The translations under genes were made by a program, and so were the position numbers. A stretch of DNA of 64,000 bases from Derxia lacustris (lineage in GTDB: Bacteria > Pseudomonadota > Gammaproteobacteria > Burkholderiales > Burkholderiaceae_E): assembly GCF_002105195.1 (NCBI RefSeq), contig NZ_MUHU01000004.1, positions 1 through 64,000 on the forward strand. The letters run 5' to 3'. Below are positions 47,609-58,344 of this stretch, piece by piece. The notes under the pieces are model-generated. The model was not told where the DNA came from and made no database searches. It worked only from the letters and a program-made list of their open reading frames with translations. Every line of letters starts with the position of its first letter. Within the stretch, counting starts at the first letter, position 1.

Positions 47609-49189
47609 ATGGCAGATACCCACTCCACCGCCCTCGTCTGGCTGCGCCGCGATCTGCGCGATCACGACCATGCCGCCTTCGCGGCCGCGCTGCGTCAGGC
47701 GCGCACGGTGTACGCGGCCTTCGTGTTCGACCGCGACATCCTGGCGCCGCTGCTCGACGCAGACGCCAATCCGCATGCCAGCGCGCGCGACCGGCGGGTC
47801 GAGTTCATCCGCGAAAGCCTGGTCGATCTGGATGCGGCGCTGCGCCGGCGCGGCGGCGGGCTGATCGTGCGTCATGCCAGCGCGCGCGACGAGATTCCGC
47901 GCCTGGCCGCCGCGCTCGGCGCCGAGGTGGTGTACGCGACGCGCGATTACGAGCCGGCGGCGGTCGAGCGCGACGATGCCGTCGGCCGCGCGCTCAAGGC
48001 GGCCGGCCGGCGGCTCGGCATCCTGCGCGATCAGGTGGTGTTCGACCGCGACGACCTGATGACCGGCGCCGGCCGCTTCTACGCGGTGTTCACGCCGTAT
48101 GCGCGCGCCTGGCGCCGCAATCTCACGCCGGAGCGGATTGCGGTGCGCGAATGCGGCGGCGGCATGGACTGCGCCGCTGCCGAGGCGCCCGCGCCGGTCG
48201 GCGCCGGCCGGCTCGCCGCGCCGCCGACCCTGCCCGCGCCCGCCGGCAGCGCCGATCCGCGCCCGCTCGATGCGCCGCTGCCGGCGCTCGCCGACCTGGG
48301 CTTTGCGCCCGCCGACCTCGCCGGCGCCGGCCTGCTGCCCGGCATGACCGGCGCCGCCCGGGCGCTCGACGCCTTCCTGATGCGCATCGGCCGCTACGGC
48401 CGCACGCGCGACTTCCCGCATCTCGACACCACCAGCCGGCTCAGCGTGCATCTGCGCTTCGGCACCGTGAGCGCGCGGGCGCTGGTGCGCGCGGCGCTCG
48501 CGCACGGCGCCAATGTCGCGGCCGATGCCGCCAGCGACGACGGCCCGGGCGGCGCCGATGTCTGGCTCAACGAACTCATCTGGCGCGAGTTCTACTTTCA
48601 GCTGCTGCATCACGCGCCGCAGATTGCCGCCGGCGCCGCCTTCAAGCCCGAGTACGACCGCATCGACTGGGTCGGCGGCGCCGAGGGCGAGGCGCGCTTC
48701 GCGGCCTGGCGCGACGGCCGCACCGGCTATCCCATCGTCGATGCGGCGATGGCGCAGTTCAACGCGACCGGCTTCATGCACAACCGGCTGCGCATGGTGA
48801 CCGCCAGCTTTCTGGTGAAGGACCTGGGCATCGACTGGCGCCGCGGCGAGGCGTGGTTCGCGGCGCGGCTCAACGATTTCGACCTGGCGGCCAACAACGG
48901 CGGCTGGCAGTGGTGCGCCAGCAGCGGCTGCGATGCGCAACCGTGGTTCCGCATCTTCAATCCGTCGAGCCAGTCGCTGAAGTTCGATCCGGAGTCGCGC
49001 TTCATCCGGCACTGGCTGCCGGCGCTCGGCCGGGTCGCGCCCGAGGCGCTGCACGATCCGGCCAAACTGGCACTCGCGGCCGGGCGCGGCGGCGTGCGGC
49101 TCGGGCGCGATTACCCGGCGCCGATCGTCGAGCACGATGCCGCGCGCAAGGCGACGCTGGCGCGTTATGCGGTGGTGAAGAAAAGCTGA
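47609..49189 (+). CDS. phrB: Deoxyribodipyrimidine photolyase (class I)
   Basis: Light-driven repair of cyclobutane pyrimidine dimers. The 526-residue protein has an N-terminal antenna-binding domain (ALVWLRRDLRDHDHAAF) and C-terminal FAD domain with SVHLRFGTVS, ELIWREFYFQ, NRLRMVTASFLVKDL and WCASSGCDAQPWFRIFNP. It is some 50 residues longer than E. coli PhrB because of an Ala/Pro/Gly-rich linker between domains (about 190-225). Confidence 0.95.
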   Translation: MADTHSTALVWLRRDLRDHDHAAFAAALRQARTVYAAFVFDRDILAPLLDADANPHASARDRRVEFIRESLVDLDAALRRRGGGLIVRHASARDEIPRLAAALGAEVVYATRDYEPAAVERDDAVGRALKAAGRRLGILRDQVVFDRDDLMTGAGRFYAVFTPYARAWRRNLTPERIAVRECGGGMDCAAAEAPAPVGAGRLAAPPTLPAPAGSADPRPLDAPLPALADLGFAPADLAGAGLLPGMTGAARALDAFLMRIGRYGRTRDFPHLDTTSRLSVHLRFGTVSARALVRAALAHGANVAADAASDDGPGGADVWLNELIWREFYFQLLHHAPQIAAGAAFKPEYDRIDWVGGAEGEARFAAWRDGRTGYPIVDAAMAQFNATGFMHNRLRMVTASFLVKDLGIDWRRGEAWFAARLNDFDLAANNGGWQWCASSGCDAQPWFRIFNPSSQSLKFDPESRFIRHWLPALGRVAPEALHDPAKLALAAGRGGVRLGRDYPAPIVEHDAARKATLARYAVVKKS

Positions 49190-49320
49190 GTGGCGGCGGC
49201 CGAGCGGCTGCGCTCGGGCGACTGCGGCCGGGCAACGACGCGTGAGCGACGACGCCTGAGCGACGGCGGCTTGGCGACGGCGGCCAAACGACTGCGCGCC
49301 GACCGCGCCGACCGCCAGCC

Positions 49321-50079
49321 TCAGTCGCCCGCCGCGGGCCGGCGCACCAGCGGCGCAATGGTCGCGCGCGAGCCGAGCGAGGCCGCCTCGCCGATGGGCT
49401 TGAGCCGCATCGCGCCGGCCAGCAGCCGGGCCGGAAACTGCGCGATCGCCGCGTTGTGCGCCTCGGCGGCGGCGTTGTAGGCATGGCGCGCCACATCGAG
49501 CTGGGTGCAGACCGCATCCAGCTCATCGAACAGCCCCGGCGGCGGAAACGGCACGGGCGGCTCGGCCGGCAGCGCTGCCGGCTCGGCGTCGAATTCAAGC
49601 TCCAGCCCGGCCAGTGCCGCAGCCGGCGCGGGCGCCGGCACCGCAGGCTGGGCCGAGGTGGCCAGCAGCAGCGGCAGCGTCACCGCCTGGGCCAGCGGGT
49701 CCGGTGCCGGCGCGACGCCGGCGGCGATCACCGGATCGAGCACCCGCAGCAGCGCGGCATCGAGCGCCGCCTCGGCGCGCGTGAGCTGGCCGAGCGCATC
49801 GGCCGCGCCGGTGCGGGCCAGCACGCCCTGGCGCGCCGCCGCGGCCGAATTGCGCGCCGCCGCCAGCGCCGCCACCTGCTCGGCGGCCTGCGGCAGGCCC
49901 GGCCCGGCGGCATCGACGAAGCGCAGCAGCAGCTCGTGGCGCGCCTTCAGCCGGTCGTCGGTGCGCAGCCAGGCGGTGCGCGCGGCGCCGCGCAGCCGCG
50001 CCAGCCGGTTGCGCGCGCCGACTGCCCAGAAGGTCGGCAGCAGCAGCGCGGCCGCCGTCAGCAGACCGTCGGGCGTCAT
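49321..50079 (-). CDS. LemA-like membrane-anchored protein (divergent)
   Basis: A 252-residue protein with an N-terminal hydrophobic segment, long predicted helices and a C-terminal block (ARHAYNAAAEAHNAAIAQFPARLLA) closely resembling the LemA family signature. An Ala/Pro-rich stretch (about 135-180) not typical of LemA interrupts the helical bundle. Function of LemA proteins in bacteria is poorly known. It follows dolP after 12 bases and may share its transcript. Confidence 0.65.
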   Translation of the reverse strand: MTPDGLLTAAALLLPTFWAVGARNRLARLRGAARTAWLRTDDRLKARHELLLRFVDAAGPGLPQAAEQVAALAAARNSAAAARQGVLARTGAADALGQLTRAEAALDAALLRVLDPVIAAGVAPAPDPLAQAVTLPLLLATSAQPAVPAPAPAAALAGLELEFDAEPAALPAEPPVPFPPPGLFDELDAVCTQLDVARHAYNAAAEAHNAAIAQFPARLLAGAMRLKPIGEAASLGSRATIAPLVRRPAAGD

Positions 50080-50091
50080 GGCGCGGGCCGG

Positions 50092-51350
<1,259 letters not shown>

Positions 51351-51394
51351 TTATAGGTAGTGGGTCGGGGCGGGTTGCGGGCCGGCGGCGGCGG

Positions 51395-51874
51395 TCAGGC
51401 GGCGAGCACGTCGCGGCGCCAGTCGAGCCGGCCGGCTTCGAAGGCCACCACGTCGAAGCGGCAGCGCGGCTCGGCGCCGGCGGCATGCGCGGCGAGCCAG
51501 GCGCGCGCCGCCAGCCACCAGCGCCGCTGCTTGGCCGGCGTGATCGAGGCGAGCGCGCCGCCGAAGGCCGCGCTGGCGCGGGCGCGCACCTCGACGAACA
51601 CGACGGTGGCGCCGTCGCGCATCACCAGATCGATCTCGCCGGCCTGCTTGTGGAAATGCGCGCGCCAGTTGGCGTCGAGGCAGACCAGGCCGGCGGCTTC
51701 GAGATGCTGGCGCGCGCGGGCTTCGTAGGCGGCGCCGATGGCGCGGCGGTCGGCGGCGGGATGCGGTGCCGGTTCGGCCACCGGCGCCATGCCGGCGGCC
51801 ATGCGCGCCAGCCGCCGCGCGCGGTCGAGCGGCGCGAGCGCATCGCCCTCGCCTGCCGGCGCCGCGGCGTTCAC
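51395..51874 (-). CDS. yraN: YraN family (UPF0102) endonuclease-like protein
   Basis: A 159-residue protein with the restriction-endonuclease-like core GEIDLVMRDG...VFVEVRARA and RFDVVAFE. YraN function is unknown but the fold suggests nucleic-acid binding or cleavage. It has an unusually long, Ala-rich N-terminus of about 40 residues. It overlaps lpoA by ATGA. Confidence 0.88.
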   Translation of the reverse strand: MNAAAPAGEGDALAPLDRARRLARMAAGMAPVAEPAPHPAADRRAIGAAYEARARQHLEAAGLVCLDANWRAHFHKQAGEIDLVMRDGATVVFVEVRARASAAFGGALASITPAKQRRWWLAARAWLAAHAAGAEPRCRFDVVAFEAGRLDWRRDVLAA

Positions 51875-52941
51875 GCCGGCGCGTCCAGCCCGAGCACGCC
51901 GTCGCGCAGCGTGGCGATGGCGCCGCGCCGCTCGATGCGGCCGCCGGCCGCCGTGAGCAGCCCGGTCGCGCCGTCGAGCGCAAAGCCGTCATGGCCGCGC
52001 GCAATCTCCACCGCCACCCGCAGCGCATCGATGCCGAGCGCATAGAGCCGCTCCAGCTCGGGCGCGCCGAGCGCCGGCTCGGGCCGGGCAAACGCGGCCA
52101 GCGCCGACTGGTCGGGCTGCACGCGCCAGGGCACTTCCACAAAGCGCACGCCGTCGAGGTCCTGCTGGCCGGCGGCGTCGCGGCCGTCGTCGATCTGGGC
52201 AGTGGCAAACGCCGCCAGCCGGCCGCAGAACGGCCGCTGCGCCGCCGCACCGGCGCGGTCGAGCGCGAGGAAGACGCAGCTCGCGGCGGTCTGCAGCACC
52301 GCCTTGCCGAGCACCGGCTCGCGGCCCGGCGCCCAGTCCACCGTCAGCGCGATCTCGCCGCCGCCGGCGCGGAATTCGCCGGCAAACGCCTGGGCTGCGC
52401 GCCGGAACAGCGCCGGCGCGCTGGCGATGATGGCGGCAGTCGGCGTGGCCGTCGGCGCGGTAGCGCGTGCCTCGGCCAGCGCCACCCGGGCGATCTGGCG
52501 CGCATCGGCATCGAGCGACAGGCCGAGCGGCCACAGATTGCGCGGCGCCTCGCCGTCGAGCGGCGCCAGCGCGATCACCGGCAGCGCCGGCGGTCCGGCC
52601 TCGGCCAGCGCCTGCACCGCGCTGCGCGTGAGCGGCCCCAGCACCACCTGCACCGCCGCCTCGCCGGCACGCCGCAGGCCGTCGAGCGCGGCCGCCGGCT
52701 CGGCGCCGATCTCGAATTGCAGCAGCTCGATCGGCTGATCGCTGCCGCGCCGCGCCGCCTCGACGCCGGCCAGCAGTGCCGCCGCCGCGCGCGCGAAGGC
52801 CGGCGTGCGCGTGGGCAGCAGGGTGGCGATCTGGATCGGCGTCTGGGCGCGGGCGGCGGCCGGCAGGCCGGCGGCTACCATCGCGCAGGCCGCCGCACCC
52901 ACAAAGCGACGGCGACCGACGGGCAACAAGGGAAATGGCAT
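51871..52941 (-). CDS. LpoA-like periplasmic protein (penicillin-binding-protein activator family)
   Basis: A 356-residue exported protein with RRRFVG then a hydrophobic stretch and AAARA cleavage site, so Tat-like or Sec export; no lipobox cysteine, unlike E. coli LpoA. The body resembles type 1 periplasmic-binding folds (PIQIATLLPTRTPAFARAAAAL, VQVVLGPLTRSAVQAL). Position between rsmI and yraN makes it the LpoA C-domain homologue; PBP1a activation is inferred. Its ATG shares bases with the divergent rsmI ATG. Confidence 0.75.
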   Translation of the reverse strand: MPFPLLPVGRRRFVGAAACAMVAAGLPAAARAQTPIQIATLLPTRTPAFARAAAALLAGVEAARRGSDQPIELLQFEIGAEPAAALDGLRRAGEAAVQVVLGPLTRSAVQALAEAGPPALPVIALAPLDGEAPRNLWPLGLSLDADARQIARVALAEARATAPTATPTAAIIASAPALFRRAAQAFAGEFRAGGGEIALTVDWAPGREPVLGKAVLQTAASCVFLALDRAGAAAQRPFCGRLAAFATAQIDDGRDAAGQQDLDGVRFVEVPWRVQPDQSALAAFARPEPALGAPELERLYALGIDALRVAVEIARGHDGFALDGATGLLTAAGGRIERRGAIATLRDGVLGLDAPA

Positions 52942-53932
52942 GACGGAAGGCGGGGAGATGGCCGGGGCGACCGGCGCGGATGAGAGCGGCGAAGGCGGCG
53001 GCGAGCGCGCCCGCTGGCTGCTGGCGCTGGATGCCGCCGCGCGGGCCCAGCAGATGCCGGCCGGGGCATTGTATGTAGTGGCCACGCCGATCGGGAATGT
53101 TGCCGATTCGAGCCTGCGCGCATTGCACATCCTCGACATCGCCGACGCCGTTGCGGCCGAGGACACGCGCAATTCGCAGCAGCTGCTGGCGCGCCTCGGG
53201 CTCGACCGGCGGCGCGACTGGATCGCCTGCCATCAGCACAACGAGCGCGAGGCGGCGGCGCGCGTGATCGAGCGGCTCGCGGCCGGCGCACGCGTGGCCT
53301 ATGTGTCCGATGCCGGCACGCCGGGCATCAGCGATCCGGGCGCGCGGCTGGTGGCGGCGGTGCGCGCCGCCGGGCATCGCGTGATTCCGATGCCGGGGCC
53401 GAGCGCGGTGGCGACGGCGCTGTCGGCGGCCGGCTTCGACGGCACGGCGTTCCACTTCGCGGGCTTTCTGCCCACCTCACGCGAGGCCCGGCTCAAGGCC
53501 ATCCGCACGCTCGCGCCGCTCGACGCGAGCCTGGTGTTCTACGAGGCGCCGCATCGCATCGCCGACAGCCTCGCCGCGCTGGAGGAAGCGCTCGGCGCCA
53601 CGCGCCGCATCGTGATTGCGCGCGAGCTGACCAAGCTGCACGAGCAGATCTTTGCCGGCACGCTGGCCGAGGCGCGCGACTGGCTCGGCGCCGACGCCAA
53701 CCATGCGCGCGGCGAATTCGTGCTGGTGATCGAGGCCGCGCCGCCCGGCGCCACCGACGATGCCGATCTCGACCGCCTGCTCAAGCCGCTGCTGGCCGCG
53801 CTGCCGCTCAGCCGCGCCACCAAGGTGGCCTGCGAGATCAGCGGGCTGCATCGCAAGGCGGTGTACGCACGGGCGCTGGCGCTGCGCGGCACGGCCGACG
53901 ACGACCAGGCCGACGCCGCCGACGGCGACTGA
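52940..53932 (+). CDS. rsmI: 16S rRNA (cytidine(1402)-2'-O)-methyltransferase RsmI
   Basis: A 330-residue SAM methyltransferase of the RsmI family acting on C1402 of 16S rRNA. GALYVVATPIGNVADSSLRAL, AEDTRNSQQLL, SDAGTPGISDPG and PGPSAVATAL are family blocks. The start is uncertain: ATG 52940 (AAGGGA eight bases upstream, overlapping the lpoA start codon), ATG 52958, or ATG 53054, which alone would give the usual short N-terminus. About 45 unconserved residues precede the core if 52940 is used. Confidence 0.9.
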   Translation: MTEGGEMAGATGADESGEGGGERARWLLALDAAARAQQMPAGALYVVATPIGNVADSSLRALHILDIADAVAAEDTRNSQQLLARLGLDRRRDWIACHQHNEREAAARVIERLAAGARVAYVSDAGTPGISDPGARLVAAVRAAGHRVIPMPGPSAVATALSAAGFDGTAFHFAGFLPTSREARLKAIRTLAPLDASLVFYEAPHRIADSLAALEEALGATRRIVIARELTKLHEQIFAGTLAEARDWLGADANHARGEFVLVIEAAPPGATDDADLDRLLKPLLAALPLSRATKVACEISGLHRKAVYARALALRGTADDDQADAADGD

Positions 53933-54081
53933 ACCGCGCCGCGCGGCGTCGCCCGCAGTCCTACATCCGCCCTCGCCGCCGGCCGACGCGCGCGCCGCGC
54001 CGGGGCGGGTAGAACCGGAATCTTGGGGCCGATGGGCGTCGCGGACGGGCCGCGGCGCGGCGCCCTGGAGCGCCGCGCCGC

Positions 54082-55350
54082 ATGTCCACCCCCGCCCATT
54101 CCCACGCCCCGGAGCGCGCCGATTCCGCCGCCGCGCCGGTCGAGCGCCGGCTGCGCCCCGGCGCCGAGCGCGTGCTCCTGACCACGCTCGGCATCGCCGC
54201 GCTGCTCTATCTGATGCGCTGGGCCGCCGGCTTCCTGATCCCGCTCGCCTACGGCGTAGTGATCGCCTTCGCGCTCAATCCGGCCGTCGCGCGGCTGGCG
54301 CGCCAGCGCATCCCGCGCGCGCTCGGCGCCGCCCTGGTGCTCGGCACGCTCTGGACCGCCGGCATCGGCGCCGCCGTCCGGCTGGAAGACAACGTCGAGG
54401 CGATGATCGACACCCTGCCCGCCGCCGCCGAACGCCTGGCGGCTGCCGTGCGCGAGCTGCACAGCGGCGACAGCAGCCTGGTCGGCCGGGTGCAGAAGGC
54501 GCTGTCCACGCTCGAACGCGCCGCCAGTCCCGGTCCGCCCGCCGGCCGTGGCAATGCCGCCGCGCCGCCCGCCGGCGCCGGTCTGGGCGCCGGCACGGCG
54601 CTGCGCGACTGGCTGCTGGCCGGCTCGGCGAGCGTCATCGCGCTGGCCTCGCAGACGCTGCTGGTCAGCTTTCTCGCCTTTTTCCTGCTGGCCTCGGGCG
54701 AGAACCTCAAGCGCAATCTGGTGCGCGTGGCCGGCCGCACGCTGTCGCACAAGAAGACGACGGTGCGCGTGCTCTACGGCATCGCCGAGCAGATCCAGTA
54801 CGCGCTGGCGATCCTGGTCGTGACCAATGTGCTCTACGGGCTGGGCGTGTGGCTGGCGTTCTGGCTGCTCGGCATCGAGAACGCGGCGCTCTGGGGGCTG
54901 GCGGCCGGCGTGCTGCACACGATTCCCTACGTCGGCACGGTCATCGTCACGGTGGCGGGCGCGATCGGCGGCTTCATGCAGACCGGCACGCTGATCGCGG
55001 CGCTCGGGCCGGTGGCGGCCAACTGGGGCATTTCCACGCTGATCGGCATGCTGGTCACGCCGTGGTTGCAGAGCCGGTCGTCGCGCATCGATCCGGCCGT
55101 CATGTTCATCGGGCTGATGCTGTGGAGCTGGCTCTGGGGCGTGGGCGGCCTGCTGCTGGCGGCGCCGATCGTGGCCATCGTCAAGGTGGTGTGCGACCGC
55201 GTCGACAGCCTGCGGCCGCTCGGCGACCTGATGGACGGCCGGCCGGCGCGCCGCGCGCGCGCCTTGCGCCGGCGCCAGGCCAGATCGCTGCCGGTCAAGC
55301 TTGCAGCGCCTGAACCAGCTGCGCCTTCGTCATCGCGCTGCGGCCCTTGA
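54082..55350 (+). CDS. AI-2E family transporter (PerM-like)
   Basis: A 422-residue inner-membrane protein with about eight helices. LLYLMRWAAGFLIPLAYGVVIAFALNP, FLAFFLLASGENLKRNLV and ALWGLAAGVLHTIPYVGTV are conserved in this family, members of which export AI-2 or other solutes. An Ala/Gly/Pro-rich loop (about 153-175) and a basic C-terminal tail are unusual. Its last 56 bases overlap the convergent Rho-N-like gene. Confidence 0.88.
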   Translation: MSTPAHSHAPERADSAAAPVERRLRPGAERVLLTTLGIAALLYLMRWAAGFLIPLAYGVVIAFALNPAVARLARQRIPRALGAALVLGTLWTAGIGAAVRLEDNVEAMIDTLPAAAERLAAAVRELHSGDSSLVGRVQKALSTLERAASPGPPAGRGNAAAPPAGAGLGAGTALRDWLLAGSASVIALASQTLLVSFLAFFLLASGENLKRNLVRVAGRTLSHKKTTVRVLYGIAEQIQYALAILVVTNVLYGLGVWLAFWLLGIENAALWGLAAGVLHTIPYVGTVIVTVAGAIGGFMQTGTLIAALGPVAANWGISTLIGMLVTPWLQSRSSRIDPAVMFIGLMLWSWLWGVGGLLLAAPIVAIVKVVCDRVDSLRPLGDLMDGRPARRARALRRRQARSLPVKLAAPEPAAPSSSRCGP

Positions 55351-55588
55351 GACCGCGTTCGCGCGCCAGATTCATCAGCTCGTCCTTGCTGCGCTCGGCC
55401 AGCGGCAGATCGGGATTGCCGCTGCCCTGGGTGCGCCGGTTCGGCGTGCGCCCCTCCTCGCGCCGATGCTTGTTGACGGTGCGGGCGGCGATCTCGGCGG
55501 CGCGCCGGTCGTCGCTGCCGCGCGCTTCGGCGCTGTCGCGGATGTGTTCGAACATGCGTTCGTCCTTGGCATTCCAGGCGGATGGCAT
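55295..55588 (-). CDS. Small Rho N-terminal-like domain protein
   Basis: A 97-residue basic protein. The N-half (KDERMFEHIRDSAEARG...AAEIAARTVNKHRREEGRTPN) and the C-half LARERGLKGRSAMTKAQLVQALQ, a Rho-N/SAP-like helical motif, match a widespread small protein often called plasmid-stabilisation or Rho-N domain protein. It probably binds nucleic acid. It overlaps the 3' end of the AI-2E gene by 56 bases, convergent. Confidence 0.8.
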   Translation of the reverse strand: MPSAWNAKDERMFEHIRDSAEARGSDDRRAAEIAARTVNKHRREEGRTPNRRTQGSGNPDLPLAERSKDELMNLARERGLKGRSAMTKAQLVQALQA

Positions 55589-55826
55589 GGCTGCGCTCCT
55601 TTCGCAAGCGGTTGGAAAGCGGCGCCCTCGGGCACCGGTTTCCATGCGACCGCGCGACCGGGCGCGGGTTTTGCGCGCTTACCGGTCGATCCCTCGCTTA
55701 CGTCTCGCAAAGGCTGGCGGCGACACCGTTGCGGCACGGGGCCGATGACATAATCCGGCCGCCTCGCGCCCGCCGTCGCGGCTCCCGCCGCGCCATGACA
55801 ATTCCTCTCTCCTCCTCCCCGACCGC

Positions 55827-56672
55827 ATGGATCTCGTACTGCTCGTCAAAGCCATCCTCATGGGCATCGTCGAAGGACTGACGGAGTTCTTGCCCATCTC
55901 CTCCACCGGCCATCTCATCCTCGCGGGCTCGCTGCTCGACTTCAACGACGCGGTCGGCAAGGCCAAGGCCGATGCCTTCGAGATCGCGATCCAGACCGGC
56001 GCCATCCTGGCCGTGGTCTGGGTCTACAAGGACCGCCTGCTCGACGTGCTGCTGCGCCTGGGCCGCGATCCCAAGGCCAACCGTTTCGCGATCAATGTGG
56101 TCATCGGTTTCGTGCCGGCGGTGGTGCTGGCGCTGCTGTTCAGCAAGGCGATCAAGGCGCATCTGTTCGCGCCGGTGCCGGTGGCCATCGCCTTCATCGT
56201 GGGCGCCTTCATCATCCTGTACGCCGAGCGGCTCCAGGCGCGCTCGGGCTTCAAGCCGCGCATCAACGACGTGGACGAGATGACCTGGGTCGATGCGCTC
56301 AAGGTCGGGCTGGTGCAATGCGCCGCGCTCATTCCGGGCACCAGCCGCTCGGGCGCGACCATCATCGGCGCGATGTTCTTCGGCCTGTCGCGCCGCGCCG
56401 CGACCGACTTCAGCTTCTTCCTCGGCATCCCGACGCTGATCGGCGCCGGCGCCTACAGCCTGTACAAGGCGCGCGACGTGCTCGGCGCCGACGACATCCC
56501 GCTGTTCGGCGTGGGCACACTGTTCAGCTTCATCGCCGCGATGATCTGCGTGCGCTGGCTGCTGCGCTTCATCTCCACGCACGACTTCAAGGTGTTTGCG
56601 TGGTACCGGATCGTGTTCGGCGTGCTGATCCTGGCGACGGCCTGGTACGGGCTGGTCGACTGGCACGAGTGA
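55827..56672 (+). CDS. uppP: Undecaprenyl-diphosphatase UppP (BacA)
   Basis: Recycles undecaprenyl pyrophosphate, the lipid carrier for peptidoglycan and the polysaccharides of this window; confers bacitracin tolerance. The 281-residue membrane protein has [15 protein letters not shown] (16-30, Glu17/Glu21) and the second catalytic block [13 protein letters not shown]. Stand-alone gene. Confidence 0.96.
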   Translation: MDLVLLVKAILMGIVEGLTEFLPISSTGHLILAGSLLDFNDAVGKAKADAFEIAIQTGAILAVVWVYKDRLLDVLLRLGRDPKANRFAINVVIGFVPAVVLALLFSKAIKAHLFAPVPVAIAFIVGAFIILYAERLQARSGFKPRINDVDEMTWVDALKVGLVQCAALIPGTSRSGATIIGAMFFGLSRRAATDFSFFLGIPTLIGAGAYSLYKARDVLGADDIPLFGVGTLFSFIAAMICVRWLLRFISTHDFKVFAWYRIVFGVLILATAWYGLVDWHE

Positions 56673-56765
56673 GCTTGACGCGGGGTGGCGCGGTCTGCCG
56701 CACCGCCCTGCCGCGGACCGGTTCCGCACCTGGACGCAGCCCAGCCAGGCGCCACGCCCCGGCCG

Positions 56766-57830
56766 TCAGCCAACCCGCGCCAGCGCCGCCAGCGCCCGCA
56801 TCTCGCCGGTGACGCTGCCGCGCAGATTGACGATGGGCGTGCGCAGCTGCGCGCCCAGCGCCGCCCGCGCCGGCGCATCGAGCGCACCGATGGCGTCGAG
56901 CGCCGCCACGGTCGCGCACATCAGCGCGCCGGCATTGCCGTCGGAGATGCGCACCGCAATCCCCAGCCCGTGCTCGCGCAAGGCGAGCAATTGCAGCCCG
57001 CCCGCGCCGCCCTTGGCGATCAGGCGCGACGGCATTCCGGGCGCCGCATAGGCCGCGCTCAGCAGGCAATCGCTGCGGCCCGGGCCCGAGACCAGTTCGG
57101 CATGGGTGGCCATCGCGTCGCCCAGCAGCGCCAGCGCCTCGGCCGCGTCGAGCCGGCTGCCGGCCAGCGCGGGCGCCTCGGCCGGCACCGCCAGCAGCGC
57201 ATACAGCCGCGCGATCGACGCCAGCGGCAGCGCCAGATTGGGCGCCGAGCAGCCATCGATGCCGACCGCGATGCGCGCGTCGTCGAGCCCGGCCAGCCGT
57301 GCCACCCGGCTGCGCAGCGCGCGTTGCAGCGGATGGCCCTCGTCGCAATAGCTGTCGAGCGGCGCGCCATGCAGCCGGCACCAGCCGAGGAAGCCGGCGT
57401 GCTTGCCCGAACAGTTGTTGTGCAGCTGGGTCCATGCGCCGTCGGCCGGAATCTGGCTCGCCGGGTAGTGCAGCGGCGCATGGCAGCCGCAGCGCAGATG
57501 CGCCTCGGTGCAGCCGGCGCGGCCCAGCATGGTCTCGACCAGCGCCACCTGCCGGTCAAGGCCGGAATGGCTGGCGCAGAGCAGCGCCACTTCCTCATCC
57601 GCGTAGCCGAGCGCCGCGACGCCGCCGTCCTCCACCAGCGGCAGGGCCTGGAACGGCTTGAGCGTGGAGCGCGTGAAGGTCTTGGCCTGGGCATCGCCGG
57701 CCGACCACAGCAGCCGGCCCGCCGCATCCACCACCGCGACGCTGCCGTAATGCACCGCCTCGATGCTTTGCGCGCTGCCGATGCCGCGCGTCTGCACGAC
57801 CAGCGGCACATGCGCCGGAATCGCACTCAT
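56766..57830 (-). CDS. Asparaginase II family protein (rhizobial AnsA type)
   Basis: A 354-residue protein of the Asparaginase_II family, unrelated to the E. coli enzymes. RSTLKPFQALP, CASHSGLD, LHNNCSGKHAGFLGWC and GIDGCSAPN carry the serine, lysine and cysteine motifs seen in the Rhizobium etli asparaginase. Asn hydrolysis is the likely activity. Cytoplasmic; overlaps hldC by ATGA. Confidence 0.87.
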   Translation of the reverse strand: MSAIPAHVPLVVQTRGIGSAQSIEAVHYGSVAVVDAAGRLLWSAGDAQAKTFTRSTLKPFQALPLVEDGGVAALGYADEEVALLCASHSGLDRQVALVETMLGRAGCTEAHLRCGCHAPLHYPASQIPADGAWTQLHNNCSGKHAGFLGWCRLHGAPLDSYCDEGHPLQRALRSRVARLAGLDDARIAVGIDGCSAPNLALPLASIARLYALLAVPAEAPALAGSRLDAAEALALLGDAMATHAELVSGPGRSDCLLSAAYAAPGMPSRLIAKGGAGGLQLLALREHGLGIAVRISDGNAGALMCATVAALDAIGALDAPARAALGAQLRTPIVNLRGSVTGEMRALAALARVG

Positions 57831-58315
57831 TCGCCGTCGGCGGCGCGGATGCGCGCCAGCGTGCGCGTGGTCGAGCGGTCATGCTCGAAGACGATGGCGC
57901 GCACCGCGCCGCCGGCGGCGAGCACCGCCTGGCCTTCGGGCGTGTTTTCCACCACGTAGTCGCCGCCTTTCACATACAGGTCGGGGCGGGCCTCGATCAC
58001 CGCTTCGCGCGCCGTGTCCTCGTCGAACTCGACGACCAGGCTCACGCTTTCGAGCGCGGCGAGCACCGCCATGCGGTCGGCACAGGTGTTGATGGGTCGA
58101 TCGTCGCCCTTGCCGAGCCGGCGCACGCTGGCGTCGGCATTCACGGCCACGACGAGGCTGGCGCCGAGGGCGCGCGCTTCGTCGAGATAGGTGACATGCC
58201 CGCGATGGAGCAGATCGAAGACGCCGTTGGTGAACACCACCGGCCTGGGGAGAGAGGCGACCCGGTCGCGCAATTGCGCGCGGTCGCAGAGCTTGGATTC
58301 GAAGCGTGCTGGCAT
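57827..58315 (-). CDS. hldC: Heptose-1-phosphate adenylyltransferase HldC (stand-alone RfaE2)
   Basis: A 162-residue nucleotidyltransferase equal to the C-terminal half of HldE. FTNGVFDLLHRGH (28-40) has the HxGH motif, and GDDRPINTCADRMAVLAAL follows. It forms ADP-D-glycero-beta-D-manno-heptose for WaaC. The kinase half is the separate hldA at 29446. Confidence 0.94.
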   Translation of the reverse strand: MPARFESKLCDRAQLRDRVASLPRPVVFTNGVFDLLHRGHVTYLDEARALGASLVVAVNADASVRRLGKGDDRPINTCADRMAVLAALESVSLVVEFDEDTAREAVIEARPDLYVKGGDYVVENTPEGQAVLAAGGAVRAIVFEHDRSTTRTLARIRAADGE

Positions 58316-58344
58316 CGGCCGATTATGGCCCGCCGTCGCGCGCC

